Shown here piece after piece: positions 25,962 through 33,649 of a stretch of DNA of 64,000 nt. The position numbers and the translations under genes are program-made. Below the pieces are notes generated by a model. It was given only the letters and a program-made list of their open reading frames with translations. It searched no databases and was not told the origin of the DNA. The stretch spans positions 2,589,501 through 2,653,500 of the forward strand of contig JAGI01000002.1 of assembly GCA_000526575.1 (NCBI GenBank), in the 5' to 3' direction. Source of the DNA: Clostridium sp. 12(A) (lineage in GTDB: Bacteria > Bacillota > Clostridia > Lachnospirales > Lachnospiraceae). Position 1 is the first letter of the stretch; each line of letters begins with the position of its first letter.

Positions 25962-26002
25962 CCTTACATCTGGCTGTAGGCCACCTTACATTTACCTTAA
26001 AT
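25962..26002. promoter_or_regulatory. Phased direct repeats, candidate response-regulator boxes
   Basis: CCTTACAT at 25962-25969 and 25984-25991, and CCTTAAAT at 25995-26002, start 22 and 11 bases apart, so they lie on one face of the helix. Such 11-bp-phased direct repeats suit an OmpR-family dimer. They sit between the LanFEG-like operon and its regulator genes. Downstream, TTGTCC (26014-26019) and TATAAT (26039-26044) with a 19-bp spacer are the likely regulator promoter. Confidence 0.6.
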
Positions 26003-26068
26003 CTTCAGATTTCTTGTCCAATTTCACTTTTTTTCGGCTATAATAAACATAAATGAAAGGGAAAGGAT

Positions 26069-26797
26069 GTGACGCCCATGGTAGATATCTATGACTGTAA
26101 GCTGCTCATCGTGGACGATGAGCCAGAGCTTCGCAGAATGGTCATTGCTATATTAAAACAAAATGGCTTTCAAAAAATTATTTCTGCCGGGGACTGCAGT
26201 GAGGCCCGCAGGCTGTTTGCTGTAGAAAAGCCGGAGGCCGTAATTCTTGATGTTTCTCTGCCTGACGGGGACGGATTTTCCCTGATGCGTGATTTCAGAG
26301 CCTCTTCCTTTGTTCCCGTGCTGTTTCTTTCTGCCAGAGATGAAGACGAGGACCGTCTTTTGGGTCTCGGTCTTGGGGCTGATGATTATATGACAAAGCC
26401 ATTTCTTCCAAGGGAACTGGTTTTAAGGCTTCATGCTATTTTAAACCGTACGTATTTCCCTCCTGTTTTAAGCCAGAAATCAAAGCCTGTCTTCTCCCTG
26501 GGAGATATGAAAGTAGATCTAAACAGCTGTGAGGTAACCTCACAAAAGGGGACTTCAACTCTGACGGCAAAGGAATTTGCTCTTTTGGAAAAGCTTTTTG
26601 AAAACCGGGAAAAGATTGTGACCGGGGACAGCTTATGTATGGCCGCCTGGGGCGACTCTCTTTATGGCTATGAAAATACATTGATGGTGCATATCCGCCG
26701 TCTCAGGGAAAAGATAGAGCCTATCCCCTCTTCCCCTCAATACTTAATGACCGTTCGGGGATTAGGATATAAGCTGACGGGGGTGAAGGTTCTATGA
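26069..26797 (+). CDS. OmpR-family response regulator
   Basis: A 242-residue (or 239 from the ATG at 26078) two-component regulator. The GTG at 26069 has AAAGGG at 7 bases; the ATG has AAAGGA at 10; either may be used. The receiver domain has the acidic pocket IVDDEPE, phosphorylated Asp in VILDVSLPDGDG, and YMTKPFLPREL with the conserved Lys. The C-terminal winged helix ends in VHIRRLREKIEP and YLMTVRGLGYKL. Its stop overlaps the start of the kinase gene by 4 bases. It probably activates the divergent LanFEG-like exporter via the CCTTACAT boxes. Confidence 0.93.
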   Translation: MTPMVDIYDCKLLIVDDEPELRRMVIAILKQNGFQKIISAGDCSEARRLFAVEKPEAVILDVSLPDGDGFSLMRDFRASSFVPVLFLSARDEDEDRLLGLGLGADDYMTKPFLPRELVLRLHAILNRTYFPPVLSQKSKPVFSLGDMKVDLNSCEVTSQKGTSTLTAKEFALLEKLFENREKIVTGDSLCMAAWGDSLYGYENTLMVHIRRLREKIEPIPSSPQYLMTVRGLGYKLTGVKVL

Positions 26798-28296
26798 AAA
26801 GCATGATGAAGGTTTTATCCCGCTATGTACTGTCAGCCGCTGCTGTTGCTGTGCTTTTGCTTGTTATTAATGCTACCGTCTTGATTGTCTGGCTCTTTAC
26901 GGAAAAGAACGATAAGAATTATTACAATATCTCCCAGACAGCAAACCAGCTTACCGCCACGAACGATGGATATGAACTTTCCCAGTCCGGGAAAACCCAA
27001 CTGGAACAAAACCAGCAATGGGCCATGCTGTTAGACCAGGAGGGCAAGGTCATCTGGAACTTTATGCTTCCGGCCGATGTTCCTTTGACTTACTCCATCT
27101 CTGATGTAGCAGGATTTTCCCGGTGGTACTTAAAGGATTATCCGGTATCGGTCTGGCGGCATGATGGGGGACTTTTGGTGGTGGGAAGTCCTAAAAACAG
27201 CATGTGGAAGTTAGGAATCATGATTCCTCAAAAATCCATGAACAATTTAGGCTTTTGGGTTCCCTTCTTTCTTGTCATGAACTGTCTTACTGCCATTTTC
27301 CTTGCTCTGGTCTTTGGTCTCAGGCTGTTTCGTTCCTTAAAACGTCTTTCCAATGGAGTTCAGGATATGACAAGGAAACGGCCTGTATCACTTCCTGTTA
27401 ACGGAGTGTTGGGAGATTTAGCTATGGGAATCAATGAAGCCTCCAGCCAACTTATACTACAGGAAGCCGCCCTAAAGAAAAGAGACGACGCCCGAACCAC
27501 CTGGATTGCGGGAATCTCACATGATATCCGCACCCCTCTTGCTGTAGCCATGGGCTATTCCAGCCAGTTGGAAGAGGATGAAAGGCTGTTACAGGAACAA
27601 AGGGACATGGCAGGCATCGTAAGGCGGCAGTGCCAGCGGATTAAAGATCTGGTAAGCGATTTAAACCTCGCCTCAAAGCTGGAATATGACATGCAGCCAT
27701 TAAGAAAAGAACGGACTCCACTTGCCCCTCTAATTCGAAGTGTTGCAGTTGATATCATAAACGACAATCTCTCGGATAGACACACCTTAGAAGTATCCAT
27801 AAAGGATAATGCCCAAAATCGTTGTCTGCTGGGGGACAAACAGCTTTTAAAGCGTGCTGTGTCCAACCTCATCTTAAACAGCATCAAGCACAATCCAGAG
27901 GGCTGTGATATTACTATAGAGTTAAGTATGGATGGGGAAAACTTTATATTATCGGTTGCAGATAATGGAACCGGGTTCCCGGAAGATGTGTTGCAGCGAG
28001 TGAATGGGATAAAGAATAAAAGTGAGAATACGGGTAAGAACGAGGGCATAAATGAAGGCGAGAATGAGAGTAAGAATTTAACTGAGGATGTGGACGGGAA
28101 TTTAACTCAGAATATGGGCGAAAATGTAGCTGAGAATCCGGCTAAGACCGATTCTAAAACGGAACAAAGCGGCCACGGACTTGGTCTTACCATTGTCCGC
28201 CAAATAATAAAAGCTCACAATGGAAGCGCTCATTTCTCCAATCTTTCAGGAGGCGGCTGCCGGGTAATCTGCTATCTGCCTGCCATCTCCTCCTGA
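26794..28296 (+). CDS. Sensor histidine kinase with unusual Asn/Glu-rich insertion
   Basis: A 500-residue membrane kinase. TM1 spans about 8-32, an extracellular sensor about 33-155, TM2 about 160-182, then HAMP. The phosphorylated His is His243 in GISHDIRTPLAVAMG. The ATPase has an N-box (LILNSIKHN), G1 DNGTG at 390, and G2 GHGLGL at 460. Between G1 and G2 lie about 70 residues; roughly 404-457 are a low-complexity stretch of repeated Glu-Asn/Asn-x-Glu units (ENTGKNEGINEGENESKN and similar) in the ATP lid, not found in normal family members. It should phosphorylate the preceding regulator in response to a cell-envelope antibiotic. Confidence 0.92.
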   Translation: MKSMMKVLSRYVLSAAAVAVLLLVINATVLIVWLFTEKNDKNYYNISQTANQLTATNDGYELSQSGKTQLEQNQQWAMLLDQEGKVIWNFMLPADVPLTYSISDVAGFSRWYLKDYPVSVWRHDGGLLVVGSPKNSMWKLGIMIPQKSMNNLGFWVPFFLVMNCLTAIFLALVFGLRLFRSLKRLSNGVQDMTRKRPVSLPVNGVLGDLAMGINEASSQLILQEAALKKRDDARTTWIAGISHDIRTPLAVAMGYSSQLEEDERLLQEQRDMAGIVRRQCQRIKDLVSDLNLASKLEYDMQPLRKERTPLAPLIRSVAVDIINDNLSDRHTLEVSIKDNAQNRCLLGDKQLLKRAVSNLILNSIKHNPEGCDITIELSMDGENFILSVADNGTGFPEDVLQRVNGIKNKSENTGKNEGINEGENESKNLTEDVDGNLTQNMGENVAENPAKTDSKTEQSGHGLGLTIVRQIIKAHNGSAHFSNLSGGGCRVICYLPAISS

Positions 28297-28309
28297 TAAA
28301 ATATCATAT

Positions 28310-28355
28310 AAAAAGCTGAGCCTGCAGGTTTTCCCTGTTACAGACTCAGCTTTTT
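28310..28355. terminator. Bidirectional terminator after the kinase gene
   Basis: AAAAAGCTGAG (28310-28320) pairs with CTCAGCTTTTT (28345-28355). It is flanked by the convergent kinase and fucU-like genes and has T-runs on both strands. Confidence 0.85.
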
Positions 28356-28374
28356 CATTCCTTAAAGGGTACGT

Positions 28375-28806
28375 CTACACAACGCCCTTCTTTAAAATAA
28401 TATTTGCGTACAATGCCTTCTCCCCTGTCATAATTACCACAGTGGAACGCTCCTTTGTCTTATCATAAAATTCCCACTTATCAATCTCTTCAAAGCAATC
28501 CGCACCACGCTTGTCATGCTTTGCCACAATCTCCTTATAAGTATCCCAGATAGGAGTTTGGCAGTCATCTCCTGCGACTACACCCATCAAAGTGACCGGG
28601 TGGTCCACGTAGGTATCAAGAGGGAACAATTGAAGGATGGCATCCAGTATTTCCGGTACTCCGTGTCCATCCATGCGGATGACCTTTTTTCCATAAGTAT
28701 GGCCGGGGAAATTTCCGTCTCCGATGGTCAGTTCATCGGTATGGCCCATTTCGCATAATACTTTTAATAATTCGGGACTGATAATTGGTGGTATTCCTTT
28801 TAACAT
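28375..28806 (-). CDS. fucU: L-fucose mutarotase family protein (FucU/RbsD)
   Basis: About 143 residues from the ATG at 28806 (MLKGIPPIISPELLKVL), after AAGGAG; the longer frame from 28827 adds a non-conserved start. The family blocks are clear: EMGHTDELTIGDGNFPGH with catalytic His22, DTYVDHPVTLMGVV, and the C-terminal GEKALYANIILKKG, which is closer to FucU than to RbsD. It interconverts anomers of a sugar so that the right form enters catabolism. It is the last gene of the RbsABC-type importer operon, so it probably acts on the imported sugar. Whether that sugar is fucose is unknown. Confidence 0.88.
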   Translation of the reverse strand: MLKGIPPIISPELLKVLCEMGHTDELTIGDGNFPGHTYGKKVIRMDGHGVPEILDAILQLFPLDTYVDHPVTLMGVVAGDDCQTPIWDTYKEIVAKHDKRGADCFEEIDKWEFYDKTKERSTVVIMTGEKALYANIILKKGVV

Positions 28807-28828
28807 AAAGTTCTCCTTCTTCTCCAAT

Positions 28829-28855
28829 AGCGCTCTTCTTTAAAAGAAGAGCGCT
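28829..28855. other. Intra-operon stem-loop after the binding-protein gene
   Basis: AGCGCTCTTCTT pairs perfectly with AAGAAGAGCGCT around a three-base loop. On the operon's strand no T-run follows, so it looks like an mRNA-stabilising or processing hairpin that favours the binding-protein message over fucU, and not a terminator. Confidence 0.65.
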
Positions 28856-28861
28856 GATTTT

Positions 28862-30007
28862 TTAATCGTATAAGTTCTGTGAAACCTCACTGCTGTCCAT
28901 ATTGTCCTTGTTGTACCACTGGCTGCCGGTATCTACGTCAGTTACCTTTTCGCCTTTGGCTGCTGCAACCGCAAGTTTTACGGTCTGATAGCCAATTTCT
29001 ACAGGAGCCTGGGTAACTGCACCAGCCAGTTTGCCTGTTTTGATTCCGTCTTTGATCATGGTTCCGGAGTCAAACGCAACGCCGATTACATCTTTTCCAA
29101 GTCTTCCTAAGTTCTCATCACCTGTTAAAAGACCTTCTCCAGTCTTTTGGTTGGAAGCGAAGATACAAATAGTATCGTCTTTATTTAAGATGGTCTGAGC
29201 ATCTGTTGTCATAAGAGAAGCCTCAACCTTAGAAGGAACGGCTACGTCAAGAATGACATCTGCCTTATCTCCCTTATCTGCTTTAGCATCGCTTACAAAC
29301 TTATCGTTACCGGTAATGCATACGGTCTTTCCGTCTGCCTTAATTAACTCTGTCAGCTTATCAATAAAGCCAAGGCCACGGTTTATGATAGACTCTGAGG
29401 TTGCATCCTGGTTTAACACACCGATTCTAACGCTGGAGGTAGCTTTTGCAATCTGGTCCTTGATTAACGGATATGTGTTCTCAGCTGCCACTTCTCCTGC
29501 CTTGTAATTATCAGTAGCTGCATTGGCTACAACAGCTCCTTCTGGTGCGTTTGGTACACCGGAGTCAAATCCTACGATGGGGATCTTTGCATCCTGGGAA
29601 GTCTTGATGCTGTCGTTTAATGCGGATACATCCAAAGCTGCAAGGCCGATGGCTGCCGGCTTCATCTGTACTGCATTGTTCATCATCTGAACCTGCTGTG
29701 CAATGTCGGATTCGGAATCCGGGCCCTGGTATTCCAGCTTTACGCCCAGTTCCTTGGAAGCTTTTTCTGCTCCCTTATAAACAGCCTGCCAGTACTGTGA
29801 CTGGAAGCCCTTTGCTACCATGTAAATTGTTACATCCCCGTTATTTTCTGCCCCTTTTGTCTCCGCTGCCTCACTGGATTTTCCTTCTGCTGTGGTTCCA
29901 GCCGGCTCGGTCTTTCCTTCATTTGAAGTTGTTTTGCTTGTGCAGCCTGCCATTAAGGATGCCACCATAGCTGTTGTCAATAAAACGCCCCATACATTTT
30001 TTTTCAT
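28862..30007 (-). CDS. Sugar ABC transporter substrate-binding lipoprotein (RbsB/XylF-like)
   Basis: A 381-residue type I periplasmic-binding protein. The signal peptide ends in the lipobox SLMAGC with acylated Cys22, followed by a Thr/Glu/Gly-rich linker to about residue 55. The two lobes are recognised by VTIYMVAKGFQSQYWQAVYKGAEKASKELG, PDSESDIAQQVQMMNNAVQMKPAAIGLAA and GFDSGVP. Outside the cell it binds a monosaccharide for the permease encoded upstream. The exact sugar cannot be read. It may be transcribed more stably than fucU thanks to the downstream hairpin. Confidence 0.92.
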   Translation of the reverse strand: MKKNVWGVLLTTAMVASLMAGCTSKTTSNEGKTEPAGTTAEGKSSEAAETKGAENNGDVTIYMVAKGFQSQYWQAVYKGAEKASKELGVKLEYQGPDSESDIAQQVQMMNNAVQMKPAAIGLAALDVSALNDSIKTSQDAKIPIVGFDSGVPNAPEGAVVANAATDNYKAGEVAAENTYPLIKDQIAKATSSVRIGVLNQDATSESIINRGLGFIDKLTELIKADGKTVCITGNDKFVSDAKADKGDKADVILDVAVPSKVEASLMTTDAQTILNKDDTICIFASNQKTGEGLLTGDENLGRLGKDVIGVAFDSGTMIKDGIKTGKLAGAVTQAPVEIGYQTVKLAVAAAKGEKVTDVDTGSQWYNKDNMDSSEVSQNLYD

Positions 30008-30059
30008 TGAAATACTTCCTCCTTCATTTTATGTGGAATCTTTTAAATCACTACGCCTG

Positions 30060-31046
30060 TCAGTTCTTTTTCCGGTTTCTATATACATCTGCAAAGACTG
30101 CTACGATAAGCACCAGTCCGGTTGCTACCTGCTGGTAATGGGTCTGTAAGCCCACAAAGGGAAGTCCTGTCTTTAACACAGAGATGATGAACACACCGAT
30201 CATGGTTCCGGCTATGGTTCCAATTCCTCCTGACATGGAGGTTCCTCCGATCACCACACCTGCAATGGCATCCATCTCAAATCCGGCTCCGCCTCCTGGT
30301 AGGAGAGTGGAGTAAATGGTGGAGTAAGCCAATCCAGCAATTCCTGCAAAGGTACCGCTGATGATATAGGCGATAATTAAATATTTATCTACGTTGACAC
30401 CGGATAATCTGGTTGCTTCCTTGTTGCTTCCAAGGGACAGGATATAGCGGCCTGTTTTTGTCTTATTCATCACGATTGCCATAATAACGGCTGCTGCTAT
30501 GAGGAATAAAAAACCTGTTGGGATTAAAAGCCCGCTTTCTGTCTTGATTTTAAATATGGCACGGTACCAGCCCTCTGGGTCTGATCCTGATTTCCAGGTC
30601 ACGGACTGAGCTGATGTGATAATAGAACCGATTCCTTTGGAAAGCATCATGGTACCCAGGGTCGCAATAAAGGGAGGAAGCCCCAGCTTTGCCACCAAAA
30701 GCCCGTTCATAACTCCGAACAAGGTACCGATTAAGATACAGATGATAATAACAAGCCAAATGGGAAATCCCAGGTTTACACTTAAGTAACCAGCCACCAG
30801 ACCAGACATGGTCAGTACGGTTCCGATGGAAAGATCGATTCCCCCAGTTGCAATAACAAAACAGATTCCAATGGCCATAAATCCAATGTAATAGGATGCG
30901 TCAAAAATGTTGACCATGGTGTTATAAGTGGCAAATCTGGGATTCATGATTCCAAACGCCACATAGAGTACGATAAGTGCCAGCAATGCCACCAGCCTCT
31001 GGGTACCTATCGCTTTGATGAGCGGATTATTTTTCAGTTTTTCCAT
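30060..31046 (-). CDS. Sugar ABC transporter permease (RbsC-like)
   Basis: A 328-residue integral membrane protein with 8-10 helices of the BPD_transp_2 family. GGIDLSIGTVLTMSGLVAGYL and AIAGVVIGGTSMSGGIGTIAGTMIGVF are the two signatures of RbsC-type permeases. Its start overlaps the end of the ATPase gene by 20 bases, and the binding-protein gene follows after 52. It forms the membrane channel of a monosaccharide importer. Confidence 0.94.
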   Translation of the reverse strand: MEKLKNNPLIKAIGTQRLVALLALIVLYVAFGIMNPRFATYNTMVNIFDASYYIGFMAIGICFVIATGGIDLSIGTVLTMSGLVAGYLSVNLGFPIWLVIIICILIGTLFGVMNGLLVAKLGLPPFIATLGTMMLSKGIGSIITSAQSVTWKSGSDPEGWYRAIFKIKTESGLLIPTGFLFLIAAAVIMAIVMNKTKTGRYILSLGSNKEATRLSGVNVDKYLIIAYIISGTFAGIAGLAYSTIYSTLLPGGGAGFEMDAIAGVVIGGTSMSGGIGTIAGTMIGVFIISVLKTGLPFVGLQTHYQQVATGLVLIVAVFADVYRNRKKN

Positions 31047-32550
31047 TGTTGCCCTCCTGGTTTCTCAAAGTAGCTGCAGCCATAATTCGTTCCTGTGATA
31101 CCTCTTCAATGGGGATTTCTCCGGTAATGCGCCCTTCGCACATGACCAGAACCCGATCACTCATTCTTAAAATCTCTGTCATCTCCGAGGAAATCATGAT
31201 GATGGATTTTCCCTGCTTGACCAGTTCATTCATTAAATGGTAAATCTCACTTTTTGCGCCTACGTCAATTCCCCTTGTAGGTTCATCAAAGATTAAAATA
31301 TCACAGTTTCTAATAAGCCATTTGGCAATAACCACCTTTTGCTGGTTTCCTCCTGATAAGTTCACCACAAGCTGGTCTACGGTGGGAGTTTTGGTATTTA
31401 AAAGCTTTACATAGCTTTCTGCTTCCTTACGCTCCTTTTGCTTGTCAATGAAAATACCCTTCATAAATGAGGACAACGCTGACATGGAAGAGTTTTCGGC
31501 TACGGATTTTTGAACCACGAGACCAAACCGTTTCCGGTCCTCTGACAGATAACCAATCCCATGGTTTACTGCATCCTCTGTGGTCTCGATCTCCACCCGT
31601 TCTCCATTAATGTAGATTTCTCCTCCATCCTTTTTATCTGCTCCAAAGATGGCTCTGGCCGTCTCGGTTCTGCCTGCTCCCATGAGTCCGGAAAAGCCCA
31701 GGATCTCACCTTTTCTAAGTTCAAAACTTACATCCTTCACCATCTTACCGGCGGTCAGATGCTCTACCTTTAATACCACCGGCGCGTCCTCTGATACGCT
31801 GCTGGTCTGTTTTGGGTCTTCATAGATCACACGGCCCACCATCATATTGATGATGTCATCCTTTGTGCTGTCCTTCGTTACTAAGGTTCCCACATAGGTT
31901 CCGTCCCGCATGACCGTTACCCGGTCTGTAATCACCTTGATTTCGTCCATACGGTGGGAAATATAAACAATCCCCAATCCCTTTTGCTTTAAATCCCTTA
32001 TGATCTTAAAGAGCTCCTCGATCTCTGACTCCGTCAGTGCGGCGGAAGGCTCATCAAATACCATGAGCTTTGCTTCTCTTGAGATGGCCTTTGCAATCTC
32101 GCACATCTGCTGCCGTCCTACGGTTAAGTTTCCCATGACCTCAGAGGGGTCAATATCAATGTTTAACCGGTCAAACAGCTTCCTTGCCTCTTTGTTCATG
32201 AGAGAATCGTTTATAAATCCGCCTGTCATCATCTCACGGCCGATAAATAAATTCTGGGCCACGGTTAAGTGGTTCATCATATTTAACTCCTGATGGACGA
32301 TGGCAATTCCGGCATCCTGTGCTTCTTTTGGAGAAGTAAATTCCACTTCTCTACCTTCGAATGTAATGGTTCCGGAGTCCTTTAGATAAATCCCCGTAAG
32401 GATTTTCATGAGAGTTGATTTACCGGCCCCGTTCTCTCCCATAAGCGCATGGACCTCGCCTCCATTGACTTCCAGATCCACGTGGTCCAAAGCATGTACA
32501 CCAGGAAAGGACTTATCGATTCCCTTCATTCTCAGCATAACACTGCCCAC
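31027..32550 (-). CDS. Sugar ABC transporter ATP-binding protein (RbsA/MglA-like, tandem domains)
   Basis: A 507-residue protein with two ABC domains. Domain 1 has Walker A GENGAGKST and signature LTVGRQQMCEIAKAIS with Walker B MVFDEPSAAL. Domain 2 has GLMGAGRTETARAIFGA in place of a normal Walker A and signature LSGGNQQKVVIAKWL, as usual for monosaccharide importers. The GTG at 32550 is chosen because GGAGAG lies 7 bases before it; the in-frame ATG at 32538 has no site. It is the first gene of the importer operon. Confidence 0.92.
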   Translation of the reverse strand: MGSVMLRMKGIDKSFPGVHALDHVDLEVNGGEVHALMGENGAGKSTLMKILTGIYLKDSGTITFEGREVEFTSPKEAQDAGIAIVHQELNMMNHLTVAQNLFIGREMMTGGFINDSLMNKEARKLFDRLNIDIDPSEVMGNLTVGRQQMCEIAKAISREAKLMVFDEPSAALTESEIEELFKIIRDLKQKGLGIVYISHRMDEIKVITDRVTVMRDGTYVGTLVTKDSTKDDIINMMVGRVIYEDPKQTSSVSEDAPVVLKVEHLTAGKMVKDVSFELRKGEILGFSGLMGAGRTETARAIFGADKKDGGEIYINGERVEIETTEDAVNHGIGYLSEDRKRFGLVVQKSVAENSSMSALSSFMKGIFIDKQKERKEAESYVKLLNTKTPTVDQLVVNLSGGNQQKVVIAKWLIRNCDILIFDEPTRGIDVGAKSEIYHLMNELVKQGKSIIMISSEMTEILRMSDRVLVMCEGRITGEIPIEEVSQERIMAAATLRNQEGNNGKTEK

Positions 32551-32606
32551 ATTCTCACTCTCCGCTTCTTTTTAAATTGAGCCTTGTATCCTGCTCTGAT
32601 GATACC

Positions 32607-32635
32607 ATTATATCTTTGAGAAACCTCTGGTAACA
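32607..32635 (-). promoter_or_regulatory. Likely promoter of the sugar importer operon
   Basis: On the minus strand a consensus -10 TATAAT (32607-32612) follows a poor -35 TGTTAC (32630-32635) at 17 bp. A weak -35 fits activation by the YesN-like regulator encoded just upstream. Confidence 0.55.
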
Positions 32636-32674
32636 TAGAGTATCTTACAAAAAAAGAAGAGGATTTTACTTTCT

Positions 32675-33649
32675 TTAGAACGGGAACAGAAGCTTCTGGT
32701 TCTCATCGGTATAGATATTGTCTACGGTGATAACTTCTGTGTCACAGTATATGTTTTTCTCCATTTTCTTTCCCCTCACTGACTCCACCGCAGTCTGGAT
32801 TCCCAGGTAGCCCATGTTAAATGGCTTCTGAACGATCAGGGTGTCTATGATTCCCTCCTCTAAATACTTGATACCTTCAATATCATTATCAAATCCCACA
32901 ATATGAACTTCCTTGTTTAAATTCATTTCCTTGATGGCTCTGGCTACGCCTACGGTTGAATAAAGGTTCAGGCCTGCAATCAGGTTAATATCCGGATGCT
33001 CTTTCATCAGCTCCTTTGTCTTTTCATAGGCCTGTTTATAGTCAGAATTGCTGTAGAGGACGGCTTCAATCCTGTCCCCATACTCTCCCAGCCCCTCCCT
33101 CAGCCCTTCCTCCCGTTCCATGGCAGTGGAGGAGCCTTTGACGTGGGATACTATGGCTATCTTCGTCTCCTTATTCACATAGGTTTTCATGTTCTTTCCC
33201 ATCTGAAGCCCGGCATTCCGGTTGTTGGTGCCGATATAGGTCTCTTCTAAATCTTCATCAATCTTGGAATCAATGAGGATGAGTTTAATGCCTGCATTTT
33301 TTATCTTTCTGACGCTGTCTGTCATTTCCGAATACTGTATGGGGGCAAGGGCAATGGCATCCGGCTTCATCTTCACCGCTTCCTCAATGTACCTCTTTTG
33401 CTGCTGGTAATCATTTTCCTCCTCAGGAGCCAGTATGGTTAGGTCTGCCTGATACTCCTTTCCTGCACTTTTGGCACCGGATATCATGGACATCCAGAAG
33501 TCATTGGTCTTATCCTGAACCTTTGGGATAAATACAATTTTGACGGTCTTTTTCTGCCGGAATTCCTCCAGCTGAAACACCATGGACAGGAAAACGACCG
33601 ATAATAAAAAGAATGTCAGGAGCATTAGCCCGTTTTTATGTCTCTTCAT
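32675..33649 (-). CDS. Membrane-anchored sugar-binding protein of a three-component sensor
   Basis: A 324-residue type I binding-protein fold with an uncleaved N-terminal anchor (about residues 8-27, LMLLTFFLLSVVFLSMVF) and no lipobox. VKIVFIPKVQDKTNDFWMSMISGAKSAG and IVGFDNDIEGIKYL mark the two lobes. It overlaps the histidine kinase gene by 14 bases. This arrangement, a tethered sugar receptor encoded with a YesM/YesN pair, is known from clostridial sugar-sensing systems in which the receptor presents sugar to the kinase. It is distinct from the transporter's own binding protein. Confidence 0.85.
   Translation of the reverse strand: MKRHKNGLMLLTFFLLSVVFLSMVFQLEEFRQKKTVKIVFIPKVQDKTNDFWMSMISGAKSAGKEYQADLTILAPEEENDYQQQKRYIEEAVKMKPDAIALAPIQYSEMTDSVRKIKNAGIKLILIDSKIDEDLEETYIGTNNRNAGLQMGKNMKTYVNKETKIAIVSHVKGSSTAMEREEGLREGLGEYGDRIEAVLYSNSDYKQAYEKTKELMKEHPDINLIAGLNLYSTVGVARAIKEMNLNKEVHIVGFDNDIEGIKYLEEGIIDTLIVQKPFNMGYLGIQTAVESVRGKKMEKNIYCDTEVITVDNIYTDENQKLLFPF

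Noticed and set aside
28010..28160. Repeated GAGAAT units considered as a CRISPR or tandem-repeat array
   Set aside because: They are in frame inside the histidine kinase gene, have no spacers, and encode a low-complexity protein stretch.
28829..28855. Hairpin after the sugar-binding protein read as an operon terminator
   Set aside because: On the operon's strand no T-run follows the stem; the T-run is only on the other strand.
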